Below the pieces are notes generated by a model. The model saw nothing but the letters and a program-made list of their open reading frames with translations, ran no database searches and was not told where the DNA came from. A DNA stretch of 64,000 nt, taken from contig NZ_JABACI010000001.1 of NCBI RefSeq assembly GCF_012524205.1, forward strand, positions 1,116,001 to 1,180,000. Direction: 5' to 3'. The DNA comes from Microbacterium salsuginis (GTDB lineage Bacteria > Actinomycetota > Actinomycetes > Actinomycetales > Microbacteriaceae). The first letter of the stretch is position 1, and each line of letters opens with the position of its first letter. Below, in pieces: positions 1 through 8,491 of this stretch. A program made the translations under genes and the position numbers.

Positions 1-31
1 CGGCCACTCGACCGACGGGCTCTGAACGGTT

Positions 32-67
32 GCCCGGACGGCGGCGGCTGAGCACCGCCGTCCGGGC
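32..67 (-). terminator. Hairpin terminator after the CocE-type hydrolase gene
   Basis: A perfect 13-bp inverted repeat (GCCCGGACGGCGG at 32-44, its complement at 55-67, 10-nt loop) lies 14 bases past the stop of the minus-strand hydrolase gene. There is no clear U-tract, as is common in high-GC actinobacteria. Nothing else is visible in bases 1-80. Confidence 0.7.
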
Positions 68-80
68 GTCACCCCGCGGG

Positions 81-1928
81 TCAGCGCGCCGAGCGCAGGC
101 CTCCCACGTTGCCGGGGGCTCCGTCGACCGGCAGCACCAGCTTGGAGGCGAGCACCGCGTCCCGGTGCACGATGAGCAGCGGTGCCGGCTCGAACTCGGT
201 CCGCATGCTCTCGCGCACATCCGCCCCCGTGATCGTCACGCGCAGCCGGTGGCCTTCGGGGAAGACGTACGACGTCGGCAGGAGGTCCACGCGCATCGTC
301 CGCGGTTCACCCGGCGCGAGCGCCTCGTAGTCGGCCTCCGTGCCGCGGTACCAAGGCGTACCGAGCACATCCCAGGGCGAATCGCCCGTGGCGCTCAGCG
401 CCGCCCTGACCCTTCCGTCCGTGACGATCCGCACGGATCCATCGGGGGCGACATCCTCCAGGTAGACGAAGACGTTCTGATCAGGTGCCGTGGACGACAG
501 AGTGAGCTCGAGCTCGGGATGACCGGTCACTTCCACGTCCGAGGTCAGCACCTCGGTGGTGTACGTCAGACCGTGCTCGTCCTGCGGACACGTCTGCCCC
601 AGCCCGACCGGCGCGGGGCAGGTCAGCGCGTAGTCGACCTGGTACTCGTCCGCCCCGCCTCGCCCGCGGGGGTGATCGAGCCCGAGCGTGCCGTCATTGA
701 CCGACTCGACCGTGCCGCTGCGCCCCTGACCCAGGTAGAGCGACGCTTCGTGTGAGCGGCTCGGCCAGACATCCGACTGGCGCCACTCGCTCTGACCGTC
801 GCCGTGCTCGACGAGCCACGTGTACGCCGGCTCGTCCATGATCCCGTTCTCCACGCCCTTCAGCCAGTAGTCGAAGAACCGGTGCCGCTCGGCGACGATG
901 TCGAAGCCGTCCGAACCGCAGTGTCCCCACGGGCCGACGAGCACCTTGTGCGGGTTGGCGAGGGAGGCGGCGCTCACGAGCACCTCCTTGCGGAAGTCGT
1001 CCTGCCAGCCGTCCCAGCTGTACAGCGCCGCGCCCGACCGCTCGATCTCGTCGCGATAGGTCGCGACGCTGAACTCTTCCCAGGGCTGCGTGCCGACCGC
1101 GTCCACGTGACTGTCGCGGAACGGCGCCGCGCGCCACATGTCGCGCAGCGACGTGTTCGCCTGATGCTCGAGCGCGGCCTGCCGCAGCAGCGCACCCCCG
1201 TCGTCGCCGTCCACCGGCAGGTTGGTCAGATCCTGCTCGAGGGTGCGGTTCGGGCCGACGCCCCAGTTGGCGCGGATCCCTCCGCGGTTGAAGCCGTCGA
1301 ACTTGTGGAACGAGTAGTTGCCCGCGAACACCGCCTTCAGGTGCGGCGATCCGGCGGTCGCCGCGTGCATCGCCGCCTCTCCGGTGTTCGAGCAGCCGAA
1401 CACCCCGATCCGGTCGGTCGACCACGGCTGGTCCTCGAACCACTCCATGACGTCGTGGGCGTCGCGCGCCTCGGCCCTCGGGTGATAGCCCTGCATGGTG
1501 CCGAACGACGCGCCGTTGCCCCGCCGGTCGACGAAGGCCACCACGTAGCCGTGCTTCGTGAGCTCCGCCATTCCGCTCTCGACGCCGGCGAGCCGCACTG
1601 CGCCGGATGCGGTGACCGACGCCCGGCTGAGCTGGTGCTCCCACACCACCGGATGCGGCGTCTCCACCGCCACCCCGTCGACGGCCGGCCGGTACACGTC
1701 CACCGCGAGGCGCGTGCCGTCGCGCATCGGGACGTACTGGGATTCGCGCACCCACTCGTCGTAGAGCTCGGGTGAGTAGCCCTCGTACACGCCGGGTTCC
1801 GACACCCGCTCGTCTGCGACGGCCGGAGCCGTGGCGAGCGTCGCGCCGGCGATCGCGAGCGCCGCCACTCCCGCCGCCCACATCCGCCTGGTCCGTACTC
1901 GCGTGGTCCGTGCTCGTGCCCTGATCAT
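81..1928 (-). CDS. Secreted CocE/NonD-family hydrolase (X-Pro dipeptidyl-peptidase-like)
   Basis: 615 residues. The N-terminus is Arg-rich with a hydrophobic core and an A-x-A site near residue 38, so export is likely. The peptidase S15-type alpha/beta-hydrolase domain follows: nucleophile elbow GCSNTG (Ser180), GWQD (Asp310) and GPWGHCG (His336) form a plausible Ser-Asp-His triad. Residues from about 465 onward look like the beta-sandwich C-domain of X-Pro dipeptidyl-peptidases. The family cleaves esters, amides or dipeptides; the substrate here cannot be read. The ATG at 1928 is preceded by a GAGG-type site. It lies downstream of the alpha-glucoside operon but has its own palindrome at 1981-2007, so I treat it as a separate unit. 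Confidence 0.85.
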   Translation of the reverse strand: MIRARARTTRVRTRRMWAAGVAALAIAGATLATAPAVADERVSEPGVYEGYSPELYDEWVRESQYVPMRDGTRLAVDVYRPAVDGVAVETPHPVVWEHQLSRASVTASGAVRLAGVESGMAELTKHGYVVAFVDRRGNGASFGTMQGYHPRAEARDAHDVMEWFEDQPWSTDRIGVFGCSNTGEAAMHAATAGSPHLKAVFAGNYSFHKFDGFNRGGIRANWGVGPNRTLEQDLTNLPVDGDDGGALLRQAALEHQANTSLRDMWRAAPFRDSHVDAVGTQPWEEFSVATYRDEIERSGAALYSWDGWQDDFRKEVLVSAASLANPHKVLVGPWGHCGSDGFDIVAERHRFFDYWLKGVENGIMDEPAYTWLVEHGDGQSEWRQSDVWPSRSHEASLYLGQGRSGTVESVNDGTLGLDHPRGRGGADEYQVDYALTCPAPVGLGQTCPQDEHGLTYTTEVLTSDVEVTGHPELELTLSSTAPDQNVFVYLEDVAPDGSVRIVTDGRVRAALSATGDSPWDVLGTPWYRGTEADYEALAPGEPRTMRVDLLPTSYVFPEGHRLRVTITGADVRESMRTEFEPAPLLIVHRDAVLASKLVLPVDGAPGNVGGLRSAR

Positions 1929-1980
1929 GCCGCCTCATCTCACCGTCGAGAGTCAGGAATCTCCGACCCGGGTGGGACGA

Positions 1981-2007
1981 AGGAATATCAGTTTGGTTGA
2001 TATTCCT
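1981..2007 (-). promoter_or_regulatory. Perfect palindromic operator upstream of the hydrolase gene
   Basis: AGGAATATCA (1981-1990) and TGATATTCCT (1998-2007) form a perfect 10-bp inverted repeat around a 7-nt centre, 53 bases upstream of the hydrolase ATG. It is AT-rich against its surroundings, which fits an operator overlapping a promoter better than a terminator of the preceding operon. It resembles none of the LacI operators elsewhere in the window. The cognate regulator is unknown. Confidence 0.55.
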
Positions 2008-2092
2008 GAGATGCGTCAAGCCCTGCCCGTGCTCGGAGCGCACGGAGCACGCCGCCCGCGACGGCCGCCGCGGCCAGGGCACCAGGCATCCG

Positions 2093-3019
2093 TCAGCCCT
2101 TGACCGCTCCGCCCATGCCTGCGCTGTTGAGGAAGATCCGCTGGAACAACAGGAACAGCGCAACCGGGATGACCGTCGAGATCGCGAGTGCCGCGAGGAA
2201 GACATCCAGCTCGATGAACTGCTGGAGCTGCGGCAGCCGTACGGACAGCGGCTGGATCGCCGGGTCCTTCAGCACGAGCAGCGGCCACAGGAAGTCCTTC
2301 CAGGCCGCGATCACCGCGAACACCGACACGACTCCGACGATGGGCCGCGACATCGGCAGCACCACCGACCAGAACAGCCGATACGGACCGGCGCCGTCCA
2401 TGCGGGCCGCCTCGAAGACCTCGCGGGGCAGCGAGTCGAAGAACCGCATCACCAGCAGCACGTTGAAGGCGTTCGCCCCCGCCGGAAGCCACACCGCCCA
2501 GAAGGTGTTGATCAGGGATTGACCCAACAGCGGCGGCTGCACGATCGTCAGATAGAGCGGCACCAGGAGCACGATGCTCGGCACGAACAGCGTCGCCATC
2601 ACGAGCCAGACCACGAGCTTGCCGTACCGCGGTCGCAGCACCGAGAGCGCGTAGCCTGCCGTCGTTGCCACGAGCACCTGAACCAGCCACACTCCCAGGG
2701 CGATCACGACGGTGTTGAAGAAGTACTTGTCGATCTCGACGCGCGTCCAGGCCTCGCCGAGGTTCGCCCAGTCGATCCCGTTCGGCCACAGGGCCAGCGG
2801 CTGGCGCAGCGTGTCCTGCGTCGGTGTGACAGCAGATTTCGCCAGCCACAGGATCGGGCCGAGCCCGACCACGATCAGCGACAGCAGCAGGATCGCGTGG
2901 GTCAGGCGAGTCGTGGCGCGCACGCGGCGACGCCCCCAGTCGGCGGTGGACAGGATGCCGCGATCGGCGTCCGCGGCCGTCTTGCGGCGCCCGCGGACCG
3001 GCGTCTCGACCGCGCTCAC
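2093..3019 (-). CDS. Carbohydrate ABC transporter permease (MalG type)
   Basis: 308 residues from a GTG start whose GTGA overlaps the stop of the upstream permease gene, implying translational coupling. It has about six membrane segments. The ABC-permease EAA loop reads EAARMDGAGPYRLFWSVVLP, the contact site for the ATPase subunit. With its partner it would form the membrane channel for the sugar delivered by the binding protein at 4086-5453. It is the last gene of the GH13-binding protein-permease-permease operon. No ATPase gene is present, which is normal in this family, where a shared MsiK-like ATPase usually serves many importers. The substrate is probably an alpha-glucoside, inferred from the GH13 neighbour. 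Confidence 0.9.
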   Translation of the reverse strand: MSAVETPVRGRRKTAADADRGILSTADWGRRRVRATTRLTHAILLLSLIVVGLGPILWLAKSAVTPTQDTLRQPLALWPNGIDWANLGEAWTRVEIDKYFFNTVVIALGVWLVQVLVATTAGYALSVLRPRYGKLVVWLVMATLFVPSIVLLVPLYLTIVQPPLLGQSLINTFWAVWLPAGANAFNVLLVMRFFDSLPREVFEAARMDGAGPYRLFWSVVLPMSRPIVGVVSVFAVIAAWKDFLWPLLVLKDPAIQPLSVRLPQLQQFIELDVFLAALAISTVIPVALFLLFQRIFLNSAGMGGAVKG

Positions 3020-3999
3020 GAGGTGCTCCACGACTTGGTGAGGCGGAAGTACACGGCAGAGAAGACGGCGAGCACCACGGCGAGCATGATGCTCAGCGCG
3101 GTGGCGGCCCCGTAGTCCCCGCCCAGGCTGTTCTGGAACGCGTACTTGTAGATCAGCATCAGCACCGTCATCGTCGAGTTGGCGGGGCCGCCCGCCGTGA
3201 GCAGGAACGGTTCGAGGAAGACCTGCGCCGTGCCGATGATCTGCAGGATGAAGGTCACCAGGAGCACGCCGCGCAGCTGAGGGATCGTCACGTGCCACAC
3301 CTTGCGCCACACCCCCGCACCATCCACTTCGGCCGCGTCGTAGAGCTCCGGCGCCACGCCGATGAGGGCGGCGAGGTAGATGATGACCGTGCCGCCAGCG
3401 GCGGACCACGTCGCGAACAGCACGATCGACGGCATCGCCGTGGACGGATCCTGCAGCCACGGCAACGGGCCTACGCCGAACCAGCCGATGATCGTGTTGA
3501 ACACGCCGTTCGGGGAGGCGTCATAGAAGAACTTCCACAGCAGCGCCCCGACGACCGGCGGGACGATGACCGGCAGGTACGCCAGCGCGCTGTACAGCCC
3601 GCGACCGCGGCGCACCTCGCTCATCAGCACCGCCACCACGAGCGGGATCGGGTAGCCGAGAAGGAGTGCGAGAAGCGCGAACCACAGAGTGTTCATCACG
3701 GCCGTGCCGAGCAGCGGGTCGTTCAGCACGGTCGCGAAATTCTCGAGTCCGACCCATTCGGCCGGAGCGATGAGGTTCGTCTGCTGGAACGCCATGACGG
3801 CGGCATCCACGATCGGCTTCCACGAGAACAGCACGAAGCTGAACAGCAACGGAATCAAGAAGACGAGAGTGTGGGGTCCGTCGCTGCGGAACCAGCCGGA
3901 CATGCCGCGACGGCGGCGTGGAGGTTGCGCCGCACGCTCGATCGTCTCGAACGTGTCGGCAGCAGTCGGCGGTGCCGTCGTCGGCGTCAGCTGCGTCAT
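3016..3999 (-). CDS. Carbohydrate ABC transporter permease (MalF type)
   Basis: 327 residues. I chose the ATG at 3999 (MTQLTPTT) because it begins just after the binding-protein gene and an intercistronic hairpin. An N-terminal cytoplasmic tail rich in Thr, Pro and Arg is followed by about six membrane helices. The EAA-type loop is DAAEVDGAGVWRKVWHVTIP. Together with the 2093-3019 permease it makes the heterodimeric channel of a CUT1 sugar importer. Co-transcription with the GH13 gene points to maltose/isomaltose-type alpha-glucosides, an inference from context. Confidence 0.9.
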   Translation of the reverse strand: MTQLTPTTAPPTAADTFETIERAAQPPRRRRGMSGWFRSDGPHTLVFLIPLLFSFVLFSWKPIVDAAVMAFQQTNLIAPAEWVGLENFATVLNDPLLGTAVMNTLWFALLALLLGYPIPLVVAVLMSEVRRGRGLYSALAYLPVIVPPVVGALLWKFFYDASPNGVFNTIIGWFGVGPLPWLQDPSTAMPSIVLFATWSAAGGTVIIYLAALIGVAPELYDAAEVDGAGVWRKVWHVTIPQLRGVLLVTFILQIIGTAQVFLEPFLLTAGGPANSTMTVLMLIYKYAFQNSLGGDYGAATALSIMLAVVLAVFSAVYFRLTKSWSTS

Positions 4000-4040
4000 G
4001 GCGGGTCCTGTCGTGTCGTTCCGGGCAGCGAGCGTGGTGC

Positions 4041-4076
4041 GGTCTCCCGGGGCGCGGTCACGTGCCCCGGGAGACC
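4041..4076 (-). promoter_or_regulatory. Intercistronic hairpin after the binding-protein gene
   Basis: GGTCTCCCGGGGC (4041-4053) pairs perfectly with 4064-4076: a 13-bp stem and 10-nt loop in the 86-nt gap between the binding-protein stop and the permease start. Such hairpins act as partial terminators or 3'-end stabilisers, giving more binding protein than permease. The other two binding-protein-first operons in this window have the equivalent. Confidence 0.65.
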
Positions 4077-4085
4077 GGCGCCGCG

Positions 4086-5453
4086 CTACTCGGCTGCGGC
4101 CTCGTACAGCGCCTCGGCCTGCGTCTGCGCGTCGGCCAGGAGAGCAGCGATGTCGGCGTTCTCGTCCGTCAGCACCGCCTGGACGACCGTGTCGAGGAGG
4201 GCATAGACGTCCTGCGTCGCCACTCGGGGCTCGGCGATCAGCGGCTGCTCGAAGATCGCGTCGGTATAGGGCGCCATCTGCTCGATCGGCACGTTCACGA
4301 ACGGCGCGATCCACTCCTGGTACTGCTGGTACTGCTCCTGGTCGAAGATCGGCAGCTCGGGGGCGCCCACAGGCTGGTCCAGCGACGCCGCGAGCTCGGC
4401 CGTCTCGATGACGGTCTCTTCATCGGCGAGCTTGGCGAGATAGTAGAAGTCGATCCACTTCACCGCTGCGGCCTGCTCGGCCTCAGTCGCCTTCGGACTG
4501 ACTGCGGCCAGCGTGCCGCCGCCCAGCAGACCGGGGTCCTCGCCCTGAAGCGGCAGCACCGTGAGTCCGTAGTCGTCCGGGTTGAGTGCGTTCTGGGTCA
4601 CCAGGTTGCCGTAATTGCCGCCGCCCGACACGTACATGCCGATGCGACCCGATGCGAAGTCCTGGTTGATCGTTCCCCAGTCGTAGAGGAAATTGGAGCC
4701 CATCGAGTTGTCGCTCCATCGCAGGTCGTGCAGGTACTGCAGGACGTCCGCGACGGCCGGGTCGGAGTCCAGCGTCGGCGCGGTCGAGTCCTCGTTCTCG
4801 GTGCGGCCTCCGAACGCGTTGACAAGTGTCGTGAGGATCCAGCCGCCGGTGTTGCCCGAGGTCATGGTGGCGTAGCCGGCCTCACCCGTGGCATCCGCGA
4901 TCTGCTTGGCGGCCTCCCGCACTTCGTCCCATGTCGTCGGCGGCGCGTCCGGGTCGAGTCCGGCGGCCTCGAACAGGGCCCGGTTGTAGTGCAGGCCCTG
5001 GCCGTAGGCGGCGATCGGGACCGCCCATTGCGCGCCGTCATCCGCCTGGCCGGCTTGCGCGATGTTCGGATTGAACTGATCGGCGTACGGCAGCTCGGCC
5101 ACGAGCTCCGAGATGTCGGCGATCTGCTCATTGGCGATCAACCCGCGCCCGTCGGTGAACGGGATCGGGAAGACGTCGGGCAGGGTTCCGCCCGCGAGAT
5201 CGGTGGTGAAGGTCGGGGCGGTCCAGGTGTACTCCTGTGCCTCGACGGTGATGTCGGGGTTGGCTTCTTCGAAGGCCTCTACGCGCGCGTCGAAGTTGTC
5301 ACGCGCCTCCTTCTCGAGGCCCGCGTCGATGGCGACGGAGATGGTCACCGTGCCGTCGGACTCACCGCCGGGTGCAGCGCAGCCCGCGAGCAGCGCGGCC
5401 GCCGAGGTGAAGGCGAGCGCGCCGAGGGTGGCGCGTCGGGTCGTGGACGTCAT
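4086..5453 (-). CDS. Extracellular sugar-binding lipoprotein of the alpha-glucoside ABC importer
   Basis: 455 residues with a lipoprotein signal peptide and lipobox LLAGC (Cys25), so it is anchored on the outer face of the membrane. The mature part is a family-1 solute-binding protein: it opens with a DGTVTISVAI-type strand and has the domain-swapping pattern of CUT1 binding proteins. An AAAGGA site precedes the ATG. It sits second in the operon, 51 bases after the GH13 gene and upstream of the two permeases. Alpha-glucosides are the likely ligand from gene context. The sequence alone does not give specificity. Confidence 0.88.
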   Translation of the reverse strand: MTSTTRRATLGALAFTSAAALLAGCAAPGGESDGTVTISVAIDAGLEKEARDNFDARVEAFEEANPDITVEAQEYTWTAPTFTTDLAGGTLPDVFPIPFTDGRGLIANEQIADISELVAELPYADQFNPNIAQAGQADDGAQWAVPIAAYGQGLHYNRALFEAAGLDPDAPPTTWDEVREAAKQIADATGEAGYATMTSGNTGGWILTTLVNAFGGRTENEDSTAPTLDSDPAVADVLQYLHDLRWSDNSMGSNFLYDWGTINQDFASGRIGMYVSGGGNYGNLVTQNALNPDDYGLTVLPLQGEDPGLLGGGTLAAVSPKATEAEQAAAVKWIDFYYLAKLADEETVIETAELAASLDQPVGAPELPIFDQEQYQQYQEWIAPFVNVPIEQMAPYTDAIFEQPLIAEPRVATQDVYALLDTVVQAVLTDENADIAALLADAQTQAEALYEAAAE

Positions 5454-5504
5454 TGTCTGGTCCTTTCGGTCCTGCTGTGGTGTTGGTGTGGTGGGGTGTG
5501 AGGC

Positions 5505-7184
5505 TCAGACTTCGAGCCACACGGTGGAGTCAGGAGGCAGCGCCGCACCGGAGACGGCAAGCGACGAGGTCGGCGTGCTCGCCAGCAGCACCCGTCGGTG
5601 GGCAGGGAGCGGCACCGGTACGGGGCCGAGGTTCGTCATCGAGACCGTCCGCTCACCGCGGCGGAAGGCGAGCACGTCGGCACCGAGTTCGAGCCAGTGC
5701 AGCCGCTCGTCGCGCAGATCGGGATTCTCACGCCGGAGATGCAGCGCCGCCTTGTAGAGCGACAGCATGGATGCCGCGTTCCGCGCTTGCGCGTCCACCG
5801 TCAGGTCTGCCCAATCCGAGGGCTGGGGCAGCCACGTCGCGGCGTCCGCATCGAGGCCGAAGCCGTACGGCGGCCGGGTTCCTGCCCACGGCAGCGGAAC
5901 GCGGCATCCGTCGCGTCCTGGGTCCACCCCGCCGGAGCGGAAGTGCATCGGGTCCTCGATGACGTCCGTGGGGAGTTCGACCTCCGGAAGACCGAGCTCG
6001 TCCCCCTGGTAGATGTACATGCTCCCCGGCAGCGCCGCGGCGAGCATCGCGGCCGCACGAGCACGCGTCGTTCCTCGCACGATGTCGGTCGGCGTGCCGA
6101 AGCGCTTGCGGGCGAACGCGAATGCTGAGTCGGCTCGCCCGTAACGCGTGACCGGGCGGGTGACATCGTGATTCGACAGCACCCACGTCGCCGGCGCACC
6201 GATCGGCTCGTGTTCGACGAGCGTGCGCTGGATCGATGTCCGCAAGGCCGTCGCACTCCACGGCTGTGTCATGAAGTCGAAATTGAAGGCGGTGTGCATC
6301 TCGTCCGGCCGCAGATACCGGGCGAAACGCTCGGCGTCGTCGAGCCACACCTCGCCCACGAGCACGCGTGTGCCGTCGTACTCGTCGAGAACTCGACGCC
6401 AATCGCGGTAGATCTCGTGCAGTTCGTCACGGTCGAGGTGCGGGTGCGTGCCGGGCGCGTAGGACGAGCCGTCCAACGGGGGCAGGGCCGGATCCTTCAC
6501 AGGCAGGGCCGCGGAGTCGATGCGAACCCCGGCGACGCCCCGGTCGAGCCAGAACCGGAGGATGTCCTCGTGCTCGCGACGGACGTCCGGGTGATTCCAG
6601 TTGAGGTCGGGCTGCTGGGGTGTGAACAGGTGCAGGTACCACTCCCCCGGGGTCCCGTCCGGGTTCGTCGTGCGCGTCCACGTATCGCCTTGGAAGCTCG
6701 ACACCCAGTTGGTGGGCATCTCATCGCCGTTCACGCCCCTGCCCGGGTGGAACCAGAAGCGCTCCCGCTCGGGGCTGCCGGGGTCCGCGGCGAGCGCGGC
6801 CTGGAACCAGGGGTGCTGATCCGAAATGTGGTTCGGGACGATGTCGATGATGGTCCGGATGCCGAGCGCCAGAGCATCCTGAATCAGCTGCTCCGCCTCC
6901 TCCAAGGTGCCGAAGCGCGGGTCGATGTCGCGGTAGTCCTGCACGTCGTACCCGCCGTCGGCCATGGGGCTCGGATACCACGGGTTGAACCAGATCGCGT
7001 CGACGCCGAGGTCCTTGAGGTACGGCAGCCGCTGCCGAACGCCCGCGAGGTCACCCGTGCCGTCGCCGTTGCCGTCGGCGAAGCTGCGCACGTACACCTG
7101 GTAGATGACGGCGGACCGCCACCACAGCGGGTCGTCGGTCGCGGGAACCGCGCGGCTGCCGCGTGCAAGGACCTCGGTGTCCAC
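5505..7184 (-). CDS. GH13 alpha-glucosidase / oligo-1,6-glucosidase-type enzyme
   Basis: 559 residues from GTG 7184. I prefer this start over ATG 7196 because AGGAG lies 4 bases upstream of the GTG. All GH13 regions are visible: DIVPNH, GVRIDSA (nucleophile Asp223), VGEVW (acid/base Glu278) and LSNHD (Asp340). The QPDLNWNHPDVR region is typical of subfamilies 23/30/31. No signal peptide is seen, so it should hydrolyse imported maltose- or isomaltose-type oligosaccharides to glucose in the cytoplasm. It is the first gene of the operon and lies directly behind a promoter with LacI-type operators that recur at the neighbouring LacI gene. Confidence 0.9.
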   Translation of the reverse strand: MDTEVLARGSRAVPATDDPLWWRSAVIYQVYVRSFADGNGDGTGDLAGVRQRLPYLKDLGVDAIWFNPWYPSPMADGGYDVQDYRDIDPRFGTLEEAEQLIQDALALGIRTIIDIVPNHISDQHPWFQAALAADPGSPERERFWFHPGRGVNGDEMPTNWVSSFQGDTWTRTTNPDGTPGEWYLHLFTPQQPDLNWNHPDVRREHEDILRFWLDRGVAGVRIDSAALPVKDPALPPLDGSSYAPGTHPHLDRDELHEIYRDWRRVLDEYDGTRVLVGEVWLDDAERFARYLRPDEMHTAFNFDFMTQPWSATALRTSIQRTLVEHEPIGAPATWVLSNHDVTRPVTRYGRADSAFAFARKRFGTPTDIVRGTTRARAAAMLAAALPGSMYIYQGDELGLPEVELPTDVIEDPMHFRSGGVDPGRDGCRVPLPWAGTRPPYGFGLDADAATWLPQPSDWADLTVDAQARNAASMLSLYKAALHLRRENPDLRDERLHWLELGADVLAFRRGERTVSMTNLGPVPVPLPAHRRVLLASTPTSSLAVSGAALPPDSTVWLEV

Positions 7185-7222
7185 GGAACTCCTCATCGTC
7201 GATGGAAAGACTCGATGAGGTG

Positions 7223-7251
7223 AATGTATTGCGGTCAATGGAGTTACGCAA
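7223..7251 (-). promoter_or_regulatory. Promoter of the alpha-glucoside operon
   Basis: On the minus strand TTGCGT (7251-7246) and TACATT (7228-7223) are separated by 17 bases, a good sigma-70-type match. Transcription would start near 7216. The -35 box overlaps an ACGCAAG half-site of the presumed LacI operator, so a bound repressor would block polymerase. Confidence 0.6.
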
Positions 7252-7268
7252 GTCTTAAACAGATTCAC

Positions 7269-7286
7269 GCAAGATTACGATCTTGC
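7269..7286. promoter_or_regulatory. LacI-type operator of the alpha-glucoside operon
   Basis: GCAAGAT-TACG-ATCTTGC is a perfect 7-bp palindrome just upstream of the operon promoter. The same GCAAG/CTTGC half-sites occur in front of the adjacent LacI gene (8387-8398), so I assign both to that regulator. Confidence 0.6.
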
Positions 7287-7305
7287 AACACCGTGCAGAC
7301 GACGC

Positions 7306-7339
7306 GAATCGGCCACGTCCTCAGGGACGTGGCCGATTC
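7306..7339 (-). terminator. Terminator of the LacI gene
   Basis: A perfect 15-bp inverted repeat (arms 7306-7320 and 7325-7339, loop TCAG) lies 26 bases beyond the LacI stop and before the next operon's control region. It would insulate the two transcription units. Confidence 0.75.
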
Positions 7340-7364
7340 TTCGGTCGAGGTCGGTGGATACGGC

Positions 7365-8372
7365 TCAGGCGGCGACGGGGCCTGTCGACGCGCGAAGCAC
7401 CAGCTCGGGTTCGAACAGCAGCTCGTCACCGGGTTCGGTCGTTCCGGCGATCTGCGACAGGAGCAGCTCGATCACGGTGCGCCCCATCGACTCGATGGGC
7501 TGACGCACGGTGGTCAGCGGCGGCTCGGTGCAGCTCATGAGGAACGAGTCGTCGTATCCGACGACGCTCACATCGGCCGGCACGCGCAGCCCGGCCCGGC
7601 GCGCGGCGCGCACGGCGCCGAGCGCGAGCGGGTCGCTCGCGCACACGACGGCGGTCGCGCCGGCGGCGAAGAGGCGGGACGCCCCGGCCTGGCCGGACTC
7701 GAGCGAATACAGGCCGCGTACCACGAGGTCATCCTCGAGCGGCGAGCCGAGATGCTCCAGCAACCGACGCGCGGCGGCGAGCTTGCGCTGCGACGGCACG
7801 TGGTCGAGGGGACCCAGGAGTATGCCGATGCGGCGATGGCCGAGCTGGTGCAGATGCTGGATGGCCTGCTCGGCGGCCGCGGCGTCATCGGTCGAGACGG
7901 TGGCGAAGTCGAGGGCATCGATACGGGCGTTGACGAGGACAGCCGGCAGGTTCACCTGCCGGAGGCGTTCGTAGTGCTCGTGCGCGGCATCCGCCTGACT
8001 GTAGTTCCCCCCGAGGAAGATGACGCCCGACACCTGCTGCGCGAGCAGCAGGTCGACGTAGTCCGACTCGGTGATGCCGCCGGCGTTCTGCGTGCACAGC
8101 AGCGGCGTGTAGCCGTTCTGCGTCAGACCTCCGCCGATGATCTCGGCGAGCGCCGGGAAGATCGGGTTCTGAAGCTCGGGCAGCACGAGCCCGACCAGCC
8201 GGGCGCGTTCCCCCCGCAGCTTCGTCGGACGCTCGTACCCCAGCACGTCCAGTGCCGTGAGGACGGCCTGACGCGTGGCATCCGACACTCCGGGCTTGTC
8301 GTTGAGAACGCGACTGACGGTCGCCTCGCTCACCCCGACCTTGCGCGCGACCTCGGCAAGACGCTTCGACAT
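7365..8372 (-). CDS. LacI-family repressor, probable alpha-glucoside regulator
   Basis: 335 residues from ATG 8372. The N-terminal helix-turn-helix and hinge helix read RLAEVARKVGVSEATVSRVL (from residue 4), followed by a periplasmic-binding-protein-like effector domain ending RASTGPVAA. It is transcribed toward the GH13-importer operon on the same strand, and shares GCAAG/CTTGC operators with it, so local repression relieved by a maltose-type sugar is likely. A TACACT -10 box at 8385-8380 and a GCAAG-AA-CTTGC site overlap its own promoter, implying autoregulation. The effector sugar is inference. Confidence 0.88.
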   Translation of the reverse strand: MSKRLAEVARKVGVSEATVSRVLNDKPGVSDATRQAVLTALDVLGYERPTKLRGERARLVGLVLPELQNPIFPALAEIIGGGLTQNGYTPLLCTQNAGGITESDYVDLLLAQQVSGVIFLGGNYSQADAAHEHYERLRQVNLPAVLVNARIDALDFATVSTDDAAAAEQAIQHLHQLGHRRIGILLGPLDHVPSQRKLAAARRLLEHLGSPLEDDLVVRGLYSLESGQAGASRLFAAGATAVVCASDPLALGAVRAARRAGLRVPADVSVVGYDDSFLMSCTEPPLTTVRQPIESMGRTVIELLLSQIAGTTEPGDELLFEPELVLRASTGPVAA

Positions 8373-8379
8373 GTCGCTC

Positions 8380-8398
8380 AGTGTACGCAAGAACTTGC
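8380..8398 (-). promoter_or_regulatory. Autoregulatory promoter/operator of the LacI gene
   Basis: The palindrome GCAAG-AA-CTTGC (8387-8398) abuts a minus-strand -10 box TACACT (8385-8380), 7 bases from the ATG. Two further GCAAG half-sites follow at about 8405-8421. The half-site matches the operator at 7269-7286. Confidence 0.5.
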
Positions 8399-8491
8399 AG
8401 GATTCCGCAAGCCCATGCAAGCGGGCCGGCTCGACGCGAAATCGCACCGGATCCGGAATGCGGATGCCGGGGCGCGCGGTTGCAGTCCACG

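Noticed and set aside
2512..2530. Frameshift or readthrough between the two alpha-glucoside permeases
   Set aside because: Both reading frames are intact; the 4-base GTGA overlap at 3016-3019 is ordinary translational coupling.
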